Position numbers and translations under genes: made by a program
The notes under the pieces: generated by a model
The model's input: only the letters and a program-made list of their open reading frames with translations
What the model was told of the DNA's origin: nothing
The model's database searches: none
Shown here: positions 8,323-18,081 of the stretch, piece after piece
Position numbering within the stretch: position 1 is the first letter of the stretch
Layout of the letters: each line of letters begins with the position of its first letter
NCBI GenBank assembly: GCA_033557675.1
Contig: JAWQRM010000620.1
Span: 1-20,971, forward strand
Length of the DNA: 20,971 nt
Source of the DNA: Coptodactyla brooksi
Taxonomy: Eukaryota; Arthropoda; Insecta; Coleoptera; Scarabaeidae
Reading direction: 5' to 3'

Positions 8323-8749
8323 TACACTCAAACAGAAAAGATCAAAACTGATAAATAGAAAAGGTAGTGTTCTACCAAGGTTATAGGAGATCGCATACCA
8401 GTTTAGTAACTCCCCAAAAGCTTTTATAGCTTGGACGGGATGTACTATCACACCTATCAAATTCTCTAGATCTGGCACCTTCCGATTATTACTTGTTTCG
8501 GGCTCTACAATTTCTTTTTGACGGTAAAACCTTTACTTCAAATGAAGCCGTCAAAAATGACTTAGATCAGTTTTTTGCCAGCAAGGATTAGTAGTTTTAT
8601 GAGCATGGAATCATGCTACTGCCAGAAAGATGGCAAGCGATCTTGGATCACAATGGTGAATATGTAATTATATAAAATATTTATACTTTCTAAGAAAAGT
8701 GCCTTTCATTTTCACCAAAAGAAAAACGAAATTACTTTCCGAACAACTA
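8130..8749 (+). pseudogene. DD34D mariner transposase, C-terminal half (copy 1)
   Basis: The plus strand encodes WENTTINSKVC, HQLDKLHDTLKQKRSKLINR, a frameshift, YRRSHTSLVTPQKLL, LGRDVLSHLSNSLDLAPSDY, YLFRALQFLFDGKTFTSNEA and LLPERWQAILDHNGEYVI. This is the catalytic C-terminal half of a mariner transposase. The third catalytic D is in APSD (8484-8486). The second is expected where the sequence reads QGYRRSH for a usual QDNARPH, so it has become G (8379-8381). The interval is 34 residues, as in classical mariner. Stops lie after KVC, LL and SKD. Downstream, CGAAATTACTTTCCGAACAA (8727-8746) looks like the 3' terminal repeat. The N-terminal half is missing. Confidence 0.8.
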
Positions 8750-9094
8750 TTGCTTTAAAATATTACTTTCTAAACTTTGAACTACCTTTGATAGTTTTCG
8801 GAACGAAAATATCGCAAACTATGGATACTATTTTTAACTGCCCTTCTCAAGGTCAAAAATAAAATATACAAAATTCCGCTAAATTGTTAAATAATTCTTG
8901 TGAGCAAGTAATACAATGACACCTGAATTCAGCATTACTATAATCGAAAAAAAAATTAGTTTAGCTATTAACAAAAATTCAATTCGGACAGATATTCAAT
9001 AGAAAGAAAGTCTAAAGGTATCCATGATTAGATCGATAATCATCATATAATACAAAACAGAGAGTTTAGAATAAATGATTTTTACAATCAGCAG
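8750..9094. other. No gene recognised
   Basis: AT-rich sequence after the mariner 3' end, without recognisable content. Confidence 0.3.
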
Positions 9095-9310
9095 GTCTTT
9101 TAATATTAGGCAGATTACTGGAAACTTTAGATGATGAGCTGTCCGCGATAGAGCATGTTTCTAAGATAAATACTCAGATGATATCTTCTCTAGTATTTTA
9201 GTACAGCTTCTTGCGTATCGAAAATTCTTTCATGGTAACATCAACAGTAATATTTTTCATCAAAAAGAAGCTACTAAGAAATCATTGGAGAATCCTTTCT
9301 ACTCTTTCCA
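9095..9310 (+). other. Coding-like stretch, unidentified exon or pseudogene
   Basis: After an acceptor-like TTTTTACAATCAGCAG (ending 9094), 34 codons read LLILGRLLETLDDELSAIEH then VSKINTQMISSLVF before a TAG (9199-9201). The residue mix is unlike random AT-rich translation. Further on, another frame reads SNIFHQKEATKKSLENPFYS just before a donor-like AAAGGTAAGG (9312-9321). I do not recognise the protein. The frame change argues for a degenerate pseudogene or transposon piece. It does not resemble the FEZ C-terminus. Confidence 0.25.
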
Positions 9311-9429
9311 TAAAGGTAAGGTTTAATAAAATGTATTTCAGAAACATTACGGGTCCACAAATATTGTCTTCTCTTTCATTAATTTCAATTCAAACCCGCA
9401 CTGCCAAAGGAGTTGATGTTATCAATTAA

Positions 9430-10710
9430 ATAAACACCTTTGGTGCATCAATAACAAAGCTGATTTAAGAAGATAGTTTTAGATTTTTTATAACTCTCAA
9501 TTCTTGTCCTACATTTGTATTAATTGAGCAAACCGTATAGTTATTATTGTTGTTTTTATTGTTCTCGATTGTACATCTGTGTTTACGTTCCTGTTGCTGG
9601 ATAGCAGCTTGTGTTATTGATAATAATAAAATAGCATTTGCAACTTTATCTAATCTTGTTCCTCCATGATTTATAACAATGTTATTATACAATTCTGTAT
9701 TTTATTGTTGGCAATTCATATGATCGCTAATTTCTTATTATTTTTTATTTAAAGCTTCTTAAATTTCAATGCTAAAAGCTAATATTAAAGCTAATATTGA
9801 CTTCTAACAGCATATTTTGCAAATTCTAATTTTGCAACATTTCTGATTGGTTTTATTTTGAAAGATTCCCTATATTTTTTTTATATTCAACAATAGATCA
9901 CGTTTGTTTAATTAATATTTTATAGGTAAATTTTACTTCAGACTTCAAAGGCAAACCTTTTAACGTATCATCGCTAATAGAAATTCCCACGCCCACTTGT
10001 GAATTAAACGACGTGACGAAATCGTTTTTGTCAAAATATTACTAACTGAATTAAAAACTAAGGAAAAGCGTTAGCATTAAAAATATGTTTAGAAACCCGT
10101 ATACTATTTGAAATATACTTTCTATCCCCATGTATATAATTTTATAATTAGGAAGCAAATAACGATAACATATTTTTATAATAAGATGCATACTTGCAAT
10201 AACTTCATACCTAAACGAACTGCGTCGCCTACAAAACATTACTCAAAACAGCATAGTCTAAATATTATGAACTGTTTACGTTTGCGAAATTAAATTACGA
10301 TTGCATCAACGGAAATTGATATAGGATAGTTGTTGACAATTCCAAATCAAACCCACCGCTAAGTTTTAACATTAAAAACTGCGTTGCTATGAATAGTTCC
10401 TTTTAATTATATATAGAAACTTAATTCATTGTTTCCTTATAAGATGTCTCCTGGATTTATTAAAATATTTTAAAATTGCTTACACTCTTGGAAAGATTGT
10501 TGCTATTTCAATTCACTGTCGAACCTTCTCATTGGATATAAATAAAACTAAATGAAAGGAAAAAATAAAATATCTGATGGGTTTTAATATAAAGTTAGAT
10601 AACAATTAATATTCTCAATATGTCAAGGATAATTTTATAAAATAGGAATAATAATTGTATACCTATAATCATTATTATTTTAATTAATAACATTTCCATA
10701 AGAGCTGGAT
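9430..10710. other. No gene recognised
   Basis: About 1.3 kb of AT-rich sequence. Only short frames without recognisable similarity were seen on both strands, and no clear repeat structure. Confidence 0.35.
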
Positions 10711-10790
10711 TTTTGGAACCTTTGGCTTAGTAACAAAGTTAAGCAATCCCACTGCTACACCAAAACCGAAAAGATTATTTTGCTTGACGC
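10711..10790 (-). repeat. PLE-type tail repeat, copy at 10.7 kb
   Basis: On the minus strand it reads GCGTCAAGCAAAATAATC, then CGGTTTTGGTGTAGCAGTGG, AACTTTGTTACTAAGCC and AAAGGTTCCAAAAA. It is collinear with the tails of copies A and B near 5.5-5.8 kb. Its start GCGTC|AAGC is the 3' edge of a hammerhead (cleavage triplet plus stem I arm), but the core blocks CTGANGA and GAAA are not found upstream. There instead is a small perfect hairpin, AGACAGC TTT GCTGTCT (10805-10821). Confidence 0.6.
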
Positions 10791-10829
10791 AAAAGCTATT
10801 TAGAAGACAGCTTTGCTGTCTACAGATAT

Positions 10830-12071
10830 AGGAAAATTTGAATAGGAAAAACAGTTGATGTTCAAATTTTTCTAATTAATTTATCCAATTTCACTTTTCA
10901 ACAGGTTTATTGGTCAGAACATTATGACCATTTTTGTTGCCAAAGGAAACCTAACTGCTCCTAAATATCTACAAATGCTAAAAGATTATATCACGGTGAT
11001 GACATTACCAACTTAATAAATAATCAAATTTGGTTTGCAATTTTTTTTCACTGAACTTAATCTCACTTGGATAAGTTCAAACTCTACTGTAACAAATGAA
11101 TGGGGAATAATTTGACCACTGTTTATGATTTAAGTATTTTGACGAAATGTCATTAATGTTTATAGGTTTACTTCTATTTAATAAAGTGTGTTCTATCTCC
11201 ATATCCGACCACTATTACAATTTATATTCTATATTGTTCGGTCAAGTTCTCCATAAGTAAGGCAAAAGATCTTTTGCAATTCAACTTTAGATGGTTGGTT
11301 CTAAAAAAATCTTTACTTTAAAACTGCAACGTTATTTTTAAACATTATCATAGCAAAGAGCACTCTATTCCAATGAATTCTACTTTCAAATGTTAGGACT
11401 TGATTAAAAAAATACACAGTTATCTGTGCAGGTCTGGAAATGATCGATAAAATTAAATAAACTTGCTTGTGTATATATTGAATTATTGAGATTGACAAAT
11501 ATAGATTTTAATTTAGCTTAGTAGACAGTACTGCTTTTATTGTTTGCAATCTGGCGACCTTCAGACATATGCTTTTAAATGAGACATTCTCTGTTAACAG
11601 TCTCAGTCAGCAATTATCGGACATCCATATTCAATTCTTTGTAAAAGTAGATACGACAGTTGATTACCATGGAAATTCATGGAGCGGGCATAAGCGTCCG
11701 CAATAACAATTAACTTCCTAACACATTTGATAAATACATAAATAAATTACATACGGTCATTCGAAACCGTATATCCATTATATATTCTGATAGATAACAG
11801 TGCAGTTTATGTGCAAAAATATTTTGTTCGGTTCTGTGCAATTGTTTTCTTTTTGTATGTTATGAAACATAGAGAATCCAGAACAGCATTTTCGGCGCAT
11901 TTTGTTTTTTTTTTATTACAAAAAAGATAAAAATTCCGTTCAAACGAGAAAAAAAATATGCAACGTATATGGAAATGCCAAAATTGGTTTGAAAAATGTT
12001 TGCAAAAATGAGAAACATTTCAACTTTTTTTTGAAATTTTGCAAAAGTTTCAAAATTCCATTTCTGACTGT
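10830..12071. other. No gene recognised
   Basis: AT-rich intron-like sequence. Frames around 11860-12070 are dominated by K/N/F-rich translations of AT-rich sequence. They are not convincing until the mariner similarity begins at about 12072. Confidence 0.35.
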
Positions 12072-12415
12072 GTGTACTGTCTTCAACTGGACAAATTGCA
12101 TGTTCCACTCAAACAGAAAAAGCCATAATTGATCGATAGAAAAAAACAGATCAATAAAATTTGATCAATAAAAAATTCAGTTTCCGATTATTACTTGTTT
12201 CGGTCTCCACAAAATTTTTTGGACTGCAAAACCTTTACTTCAAATGAGGCCGTCAAAAATGACTTGATCAATTTTTTTGCCAGGAAAAATCAAAAGTTTT
12301 ATGAGTGTGAAATCATGCTACTGCCAGAAAGATGACAAAAGGTGTTGGACCAAAATGGTGAATATGTAATTACATAAAATATATTTATACTCCCTAAGAA
12401 AAGTGCCCTTCTGGG
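12072..12415 (+). pseudogene. DD34D mariner transposase, C-terminal fragment (copy 2)
   Basis: Same family and orientation as the copy at 8.1-8.7 kb. It reads QLDKLHVPLKQKKP, LIDRK, then after a deletion DYYLFRSPQNFLDCKTFTSN, EAVKNDLINFFARKNQKFY and IMLLPER, a stop, QKVLDQNGEYVI. The D of SDYYLF is the third catalytic residue (near 12187), but the segment carrying the second catalytic D is deleted. Both copies share the sequence past the coding end down to AAGAAAAGTGCC (12399-12410), where similarity stops. The copy is inactive. Confidence 0.75.
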
Positions 12416-13029
12416 CCAGACAACCCAATATATGTATAAAGAACTAAATGCTTTACTTGTGGAATTCTGATTTAGAAATAACAATAAACTGAATAATGGT
12501 AATTTATATATTTCCTGTTATAAATATTTCTGACAGATATTTCGCTGAAACAGGCGACCATTCTTGTAATGACGATTACCAAGATGCCAGCAAGATTGAT
12601 ACATTTTCATCAGTTAACGTAAGCGTTGGAAGAAAACTTTATTGGTAGTTTCAAGTTCCAAGAACAATTCAGTTCTGGAATTCAACTCTATACCGAAATT
12701 TCCAACTTATAAATAATTATAAGTAACTAATTTATAGACAGCCTCAACTTGCTTTTAAATTTAAAAAATGTGAGGCATATAATATGAAACATATAATATT
12801 ATAATAATGGGCAGTACTCCTAACATCTTTTGGAAATATCATTTAGTACTGTTACTTTTGTACGTTTCTCTAGGAAAACCAGCTTCCTCGGAAACTGGTT
12901 TTAAAGATAATTTTCAACAAAGAACTAATTTATTCATTAAATGTTAAATTGACCTAGTTTTTAAGTGAATTTTAAAATAATTGTTATTTTCTAATTGTTA
13001 TGTTCCTTTGAATTGTGTTCACATCAGCC
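12416..13029. other. No gene recognised
   Basis: No recognisable gene. A short inverted repeat AAACCAG/CTGGTTT lies at about 12876-12902. The stretch separates the mariner copy from the DD41D element. Confidence 0.3.
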
Positions 13030-13935
13030 GGTAAAACTCATACACATTAACTAAAGTGAAGGCCACGAAGGTTGTCAGCTACGTCATCAATCTGTTAGGA
13101 AACTTAAGGAGAAATATTGTCTCTTGCTATCTTTGAGATTCTCAATGTTATTTGGTTTTGTTGCATACACTTTGCTCTTAAGATAGCCCCACAGAAAGAA
13201 ATCTAAAATGCTAAGGTATGGTGATCTGGCTAGCAACTCAATGGTACCTCTGCGTCCAATCCATCTATTCCTAAAGATTTCGTTTAGATAGCTTCTTATA
13301 TCTAAACCATAGTGGGGCGTTGCCCCGTTTTGTTGAAGCCAAACATTTCCATTTGGTAGGGTCGGATTTACGGCATCTGGATATAAGTTTGCCAGAGCAG
13401 AAACTACTTCGTCACTAAGTAAATTTAAATATTTTTCAGCTATCAAATTTCCTTCACTAAAAATTGATCCGATTATATGAGGATTCTGTTCTGATCAATA
13501 TCCCCATTCAACGTGAAAGTTGATTCGTCAGAAAAAAGAATATTATCAAGAGCTACCTGATTTCCGTCCAGCTTCTGCATAATCTACGGTACATAATCTA
13601 ATAGTCTACGGTCTGGGTTTTGTCCTGTTAGTTCCTGGGTAAACATTATTTTGCATGGATAAAGTTTTGCATCGTGGAAGCACTTTAAAGCAGTTCTATG
13701 ACGTGAACTTAACATTTGATTCTCTTGTACATTTAATAAAATATTTATCTTTATATCATCGTCTACGAAAGTGGGCTTCCTTTTTAATGGTTTAACATGT
13801 CCAAGTTCTATGAATTGCCAATGAATTTTGGACACAGTTCCTTGTGCTATGTTCCGCAACTCAGGATGATTCTGGTTAAAAGGATTCGCAACTTCCACTT
13901 GACTTCTACCTACAGCGTGATGATAAAGTTAGGAA
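13030..13935 (-). pseudogene. DD41D-spaced Tc1/mariner transposase remnant, element 1
   Basis: Minus strand, from the N-terminal side: VEVANPFNQNHPELRNIAQG and TVSKIHWQFIELGHVK (helix-turn-helix), LYPCKIMFTQELTGQNPDRR, then after a stop KLDGNQVALDNILFSDESTF with the first catalytic D at 13527-13529. A short gap with stops follows, then NVWLQQNGATPHYG, RWIGRRGTIELLARSPYL and ILDFFLWGYLKSKVY. The third D is at 13201-13203. The second catalytic D has become N (13327-13329; QQNG for QQDG). The spacing is 41 residues. The C-terminus frays into DDVADNLRGLHF at about 13030-13080. Stops, frameshifts and the D-to-N change make it dead. Its 5' end abuts the left terminal repeat of the next element. Confidence 0.8.
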
Positions 13936-13987
13936 CAAAATTCATAATTCCGTTATATGTTGTTTTTAACCAAATCGCTCGGACACG

Positions 13988-14096
13988 TCGATTTTGTTTT
14001 CCAAAATGCTATCTTGTCACGTAGTATTTGTTACGAAAAATTCAACCGTTTCCTGCGCAATGACGTCATCTTTGGTTTTTTGTTGTATTCGATAGT
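13988..14096 (+). repeat. Left terminal inverted repeat of element 2
   Basis: This matches the reverse complement of the right end over about 92 bp with few mismatches, then about 11 further bases after a gap. It contains the palindrome TGACGTCA at 14061-14068. Confidence 0.8.
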
Positions 14097-14238
14097 GCTT
14101 TTTATTGCCTTTACGACGATTAAAAAACTTGTTACCTTACATAACATTTTATTTCGGAAAAACGCATTTTATTTTAAAAGAAAATTATTCATGTAAATGT
14201 TTAAATCAAATTTAATCTGCTAGTTTTAGCGTAAACGA

Positions 14239-15120
14239 TCAACGTAAGTGTTCAAACTCACCGCCACCCACTATTTGGCACTTACCTGCGCGAGTGTAAA
14301 CTGTTTGTACACTGCACTCAATAGTATCTTGCCCAATTTCTGCCATTTCAGCACGAATTCTTCGGCGTAAATCGTGTGGGTTATTAGGTCTATTAAAGTA
14401 CACCTTCGTTTTCAAGTAAACTCACAGATAAAAAATCAAGGGGATTTAGGTCTGGCGAACGCGCTGGCCACTCTAACGGTCCTCTGCGCCCGATTCATCT
14501 CCCCGGGAAAATTTGGTCAAGATATTGACGAACCTGTACGGCAAAGTGTGGAGGCACCCCATCGTGCTGAAACCAGATGTCCTGATGAGGTACATCGTTG
14601 TTTTCGTCATTGGGGAAGAGAACTGCTAGAGCAGGTACCAATTCAAAGTACAAGAAGTCTCAATATCTGTCGCCTGGCAGATTACCTTCAAAGAAGTAAG
14701 GTCCTAGAAATCTCTGTTTTACGATTCCGACCCACACATTTACTTTGCATCGGCGTTGACTGTGATGCTCTTGAGTCTATTGAGGATTCCCGCGAGACTA
14801 GTATCTACAGTTATGGCGATGAACATATCCATTTAAGCAAACAGTGGCTTCATCAGAAAAAATAATGTTGTTTAGAAGCTGTGGATTCTGATCACATCGT
14901 AACACTAATTGTTCACAAAACTCCAAACGGCGATCTGAATCATCTTCATCTAATTCTTGTATCAACTGAACCTTGTATTGGTGATATTTTTCTTTTTTAA
15001 ATAATTTACCAACAGAAGATTGATTAACGTTGTTGGTTAATGCAAGCCGGCTTGTTGAAGAATGTGGATTTTCCTCAGCTTGAAGGAGCACATTTAATTT
15101 AACCTCATCGCTTCTGTTAA
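14239..15120 (-). pseudogene. DD41D transposase remnant inside element 2
   Basis: Minus strand: SDEVKLNVLLQAEENPHSST and SVGKLFKKEKYHQYKVQLIQ (second helix-turn-helix and linker), EDDSDRRLEFCEQL, NNIIFSDEATVCLNGYVHRH with the first D at 14852-14854. Stops follow CRY and PQ. Then come CKVNVWVGIVKQRFLGPYFF, DIWFQHDGVPPHFAVQ with the second D at 14561-14563, and WPARSPDLNPLDF with the third D at 14435-14437. After a frameshift it reads LKTKVYFNRPNNPHDLRRRI and ends FEHLR at 14239-14241. All three catalytic acids survive and lie in the same frame, 41 residues apart between the second and third. The first helix-turn-helix is missing, so the copy is internally deleted. Stops and the frameshift inactivate it. 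Confidence 0.85.
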
Positions 15121-15253
15121 ACGTGCCATTTTTTAAATTACCTTTGAACAGCTCACTAATACACGGGATACTAGAAGCGGGTGAAGCAATTTCTGACCTA
15201 ACGAAATGTCATTCACTGTTTACATTTTCATGACTTACTAGTTTCCATAATTG

Positions 15254-15386
15254 AACTCTATCGAATACTACAAAAAAACGGGGTTGCTATTTAAAAAACC
15301 AAAGATGACGTCACTGCGCAGTAAACAGTTGAATTTTTCGTAACAAATGCTACGTCACAAGATAGCATTTTGAAAAACAAAATCGA
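15254..15386 (-). repeat. Right terminal inverted repeat of element 2
   Basis: Inverted partner of 13988-14096, with about 25 extra bases between the outer 92-bp block and the inner GTATTCGATAG block. It contains TGACGTCA at 15306-15313. Confidence 0.8.
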
Positions 15387-15415
15387 AATATATATATATA
15401 TGTATATATATATTG
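15387..15415. repeat. TA microsatellite
   Basis: An almost pure AT dinucleotide run interrupted once by TG directly abuts the right transposon end. It probably derives from the TA target. Confidence 0.8.
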
Positions 15416-15769
15416 TAATTAGCAGACTCTACCCGCAATCTCTTCGGCTTCATTTTCTTCATTTTATTTTCTTGTATTGGCACAGCGATTCAATAGCTTT
15501 GGATTAACTTATTAAGTTGTGTATCTAAATACTGCACAAAACAGTTTTGTGGGACAAGTATCTGCAGGGGCACTTACCATATGAGTAAAAGAGGTCTGTG
15601 GGTCTGAAACCTATCAAATTATGAAGAGGTGGAGCATATGCATTAATATAATATACTCGTATTCACTTGCACACTGCTAAAGCAATTTATTATAAGTGTA
15701 ATGATCATAAATCTCCAAGCACAGAACTAGCATCAACAATAAGTGCCATCCTGATGGTGGTGAGATAGA
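15416..15769. other. No gene recognised
   Basis: Mixed-composition sequence between the transposon and the CpG-richer patch. Nothing identified. Confidence 0.3.
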
Positions 15770-16084
15770 AAGAGAACATTGCAAATCATACATCCCACTC
15801 GGTTACCCTTCGCGTACTGCCACTGCACATGGACGCGCGAGTCGCTGGCATTTGAACAAAGTTTGCTTCGTATTGTCAGTGTTCGCGCGGTGCTCATGGC
15901 AAGCAGGAGTTGGCAGGCAATTCTAGCGGTTTTTCGCAACGTCCATTAATTGCTTCCATATTAAAGAAAATCGCGTGTCAAGTTCAGAACAATTCACTTT
16001 ATCACAGTTTATTTTTCCATTTTCGCGTTATCCTGAGAAGTCTTTTTATAGTTCCTGCTAAGTCAATCTTTCAAAAATTTTCAG
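15770..16084 (+). other. Candidate promoter and untranslated first exon
   Basis: The segment 15780-15950 is markedly richer in G, C and CpG than its surroundings (CGCGCGAGTCG, TTCGCGCGG). It contains TTGTCAGTG with an arthropod-type initiator TCAGT (15876-15880), and AGTTG, a downstream-promoter-element match, about 31 bases on. A strong donor context TTTTCAG|GTGAGTG lies at 16084/16085. No long conserved reading frame is present. An alternative first exon of Unc-76 or of a neighbouring gene would fit. An old repeat would fit too. Confidence 0.3.
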
Positions 16085-16738
16085 GTGAGTGACACTTAGT
16101 GTTAAAATCACAAGAATTAATGACCATGTAGAAGATGTATTTCACTTATAAATTATAATCTAATAATTTTTAGAGGTGATTAAATTTATTACCTATTTTT
16201 TTTATTTGAAACTGTTTATCAGCAAGAATAGGACTTGGTTCGATAAATTAGATTAGAGTAGAAGTAAGGTACGATAATAGACTTAAGAGTATTGATCCAT
16301 AAACAATGGGGTTCAATCTTCATCACGTGTATAAAAACTATACAAAAAGTGGCTATTCAATTTCATTCAGATTAGTTATTCAAGTTTAAGACAATATTAT
16401 TACGTATTATGGTACAATATAAAACATATGGAGTTCAGTACCCTTCATTATCTTCTACCTTAAAATATTGTTTTCATTAACGACTTTTCAGTTTTTATTA
16501 CTTTCATTCGTTTGCTGAGAATTTTATTTCATACTGACTTTAAATTGTTTCAATTTAAACTTCACGTTTTACATGTTTGAACCGTGCAGAGAGTCACTTA
16601 GTTCTAAAAAAGTACATATATGTCACAATATGAAAGTACTTTTCCTCTCTTTTCATTTTATTTTGCCAGTTTTTGTTAAATTAATAATCAGAAATCAATT
16701 AATATTCATAAATCATCAATGGTGTTACCAACATCAAT
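16085..16738. other. No gene recognised
   Basis: AT-rich sequence with no recognisable gene, between the candidate exon and the PLE. Confidence 0.3.
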
Positions 16739-17748
16739 AAGCAGTTATTCCTTGATATTATCCTTTTTCTTTTTAATAGTAATTACTTCGTATATAATGA
16801 TGTTTATTATAAACAGATTTTTGGTACACCGATGGGATCTTCATTAAGCCCTATATTGGCTAATATAACTTTGGACTATTTACTTAAAATTTTACCCCTT
16901 CTGTCCATGCAACCTGGCTTTATCAGGAAATATGTAAATGACATTGTGTTAACGTTGCCACCAGATCACATTAATAGTATGTTGGATATATTCAATCAAT
17001 TTAATAATCATATTCAGTTCCCTGTTGAAAGAAAGACCAATAGTTCGTTACCATTTCTAGATACTTTATTGATCAGACACACTAATAACCTATTAATAAC
17101 AGACTGGTACCAAAAACCTACTAATTAAACTAATCTTAAATTATCTAATAATAGGTTTTATGCACAAAATCTTCAAAATCTTTATAATATTTTGGAAATA
17201 ATGGTTATCCTTCACATTTACTTCATAAACTATTGTATAATAGCCCTCAAAATAGAATTACTATTGATATTACTGTTCCTCTTCAACAGATTTACAAAAA
17301 AATTCCTTTCATACCGGCCCTTTCAAGACAAATTTCAAAAATATTTAATGCTATCTTTAAGGTTTAAAGATAGCTTATTATGATTTGGGAAGAGTTGGGA
17401 TCTTCTTTACTAAACTAAAACAAACCACTCCTGCTTTTATGATGTCGTAGGAGTCAGATATTAGAAATAATAAACCTATTAGCACTTTGTCGCAACATGC
17501 CATAAATAATAATCATATGTTTAACTTGAATGATGTAAGGATTCTTTATAAAAAGGACAATTTGCGTGAGACGATCTGCGTTTTTTGAGATGATTGGTAT
17601 TCAATCCACCCTTAACACTGTTAATTTGTGCTCTGATGTTGACGACTTGAGTAACATATACGGTTATCTATTATATTCACATAACAGCAATAGTGTTCAG
17701 TTAGATAATAGTGATAATTTAGGTGACGTCATTGAATTAATTTTTTAG
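16739..17748 (+). pseudogene. Penelope-like element: reverse transcriptase and GIY-YIG remnants
   Basis: From 16748 the frame reads FLDIILFLFNSNYFVYNDVY, YKQIFGTPMGSSLSPILANI, PGFIRKYVNDIVL, SSLPFLDTLLIRH and TDWYQKPTN. This is the palm and thumb start of a PLE reverse transcriptase. The catalytic YVDD is YVND (N codon 16937-16939). After a stop and frameshifts come NGYPSHLLHKLLYN, PLQQIYKKIPFIPALSRQIS (to about 17340), DLGRVGIFFTKLKQTTP, then TLSQHAINNNHMFNLNDVRI and LYKKDNLRETI, then FEMIGIQSTLNTVNLCSDVD up to TAG at 17746-17748. The HAINNNH and RILYK segments belong to the GIY-YIG nuclease, but its GIY and YIG motifs are deleted around 17440-17455. The element is 5' truncated and inactive. 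Confidence 0.85.
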
Positions 17749-18043
17749 TTTGCTTTTGAATTTCGTATTTTTCGCGCTCCTACCTCCTTCAGAGATGAAC
17801 ATACGTTGCATTCTAGTGTAATTTAGGTTGGTATTCCATGGAATAGCCATTTTTGCTTATTCATTCTTAATATGTTGACTCGTTGTGACATTGTTCAGTG
17901 TTCTTCGATTTATTTTATTATTTCACTCTGTTTTCATGGCTTCTATTGCTGAATTAGATGTTTTATGTACTATAGATCACTTTGTTAGGTAAGCTTTGTT
18001 GTTTTTCAGTTTCAAATGAAATGTAACATGTGGTTTCTCTTTT
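17749..18043 (+). other. Probable 3' untranslated part of the PLE
   Basis: No further coding similarity. It lies between the PLE stop and a hammerhead-like remnant, where a PLE 3' region or terminal repeat is expected. Confidence 0.35.
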
Positions 18044-18081
18044 AACCCTGATGGAGCTTCAAATTGAAGCGAACTGTTGGC
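18044..18081 (+). ncRNA. Hammerhead-like remnant 3' of the PLE
   Basis: CCCTGATG (18046-18053), GA, stem II GCTTC (18056-18060) with loop AAATT and GAAGC (18066-18070), then GAAC (18071-18074) and TGTTGGC. The layout is that of a hammerhead, with perfect 5-bp stem II. However, CTGATGGA carries an extra G against CTGATGA, and GAAC lacks one A of the GAAAC block. CC before the core and GG after the presumed cut can start stem I. The core is inactivated as written. Its place, about 300 bases past the PLE coding end, supports the link. Confidence 0.4.

Larger units (their letters stand above)
13988..15386 (-). mobile_element. Tc1/mariner-type transposon with ~92-bp TIRs, element 2
   Basis: The 1.4-kb unit is bounded by TIRs 13988-14081 and about 15294-15386. 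In inverted orientation both begin TCGATTTTGTTTT and share GCTATCTTGT, GTTACGAAAAATTCAAC and TGACGTCATCTTTGG. After a gap the similarity continues a little further inward (GTATTCGATAG, ending near 14096 and 15255). The right flank is a TA-rich microsatellite, suitable for TA insertion, but no clean TA duplication is visible on the left. The interior holds one minus-strand transposase remnant. Confidence 0.75.

Noticed and set aside
9465..9692. 75-codon minus-strand frame with an asparagine run
   Set aside because: The run of AAT/AAC codons is a simple-sequence effect and no domain is visible.
14374..14865. 163-codon plus-strand open frame
   Set aside because: It is the antisense shadow of the minus-strand DD41D transposase, whose WFQHD, ARSPDLNPLD and LRRRIRAEMAEI motifs read clearly on the other strand.
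15733..16092. Short frames on both strands (68 and 60 codons)
   Set aside because: No family similarity. They are likely a by-product of the GC-rich patch, which is reported as a possible untranslated exon instead.
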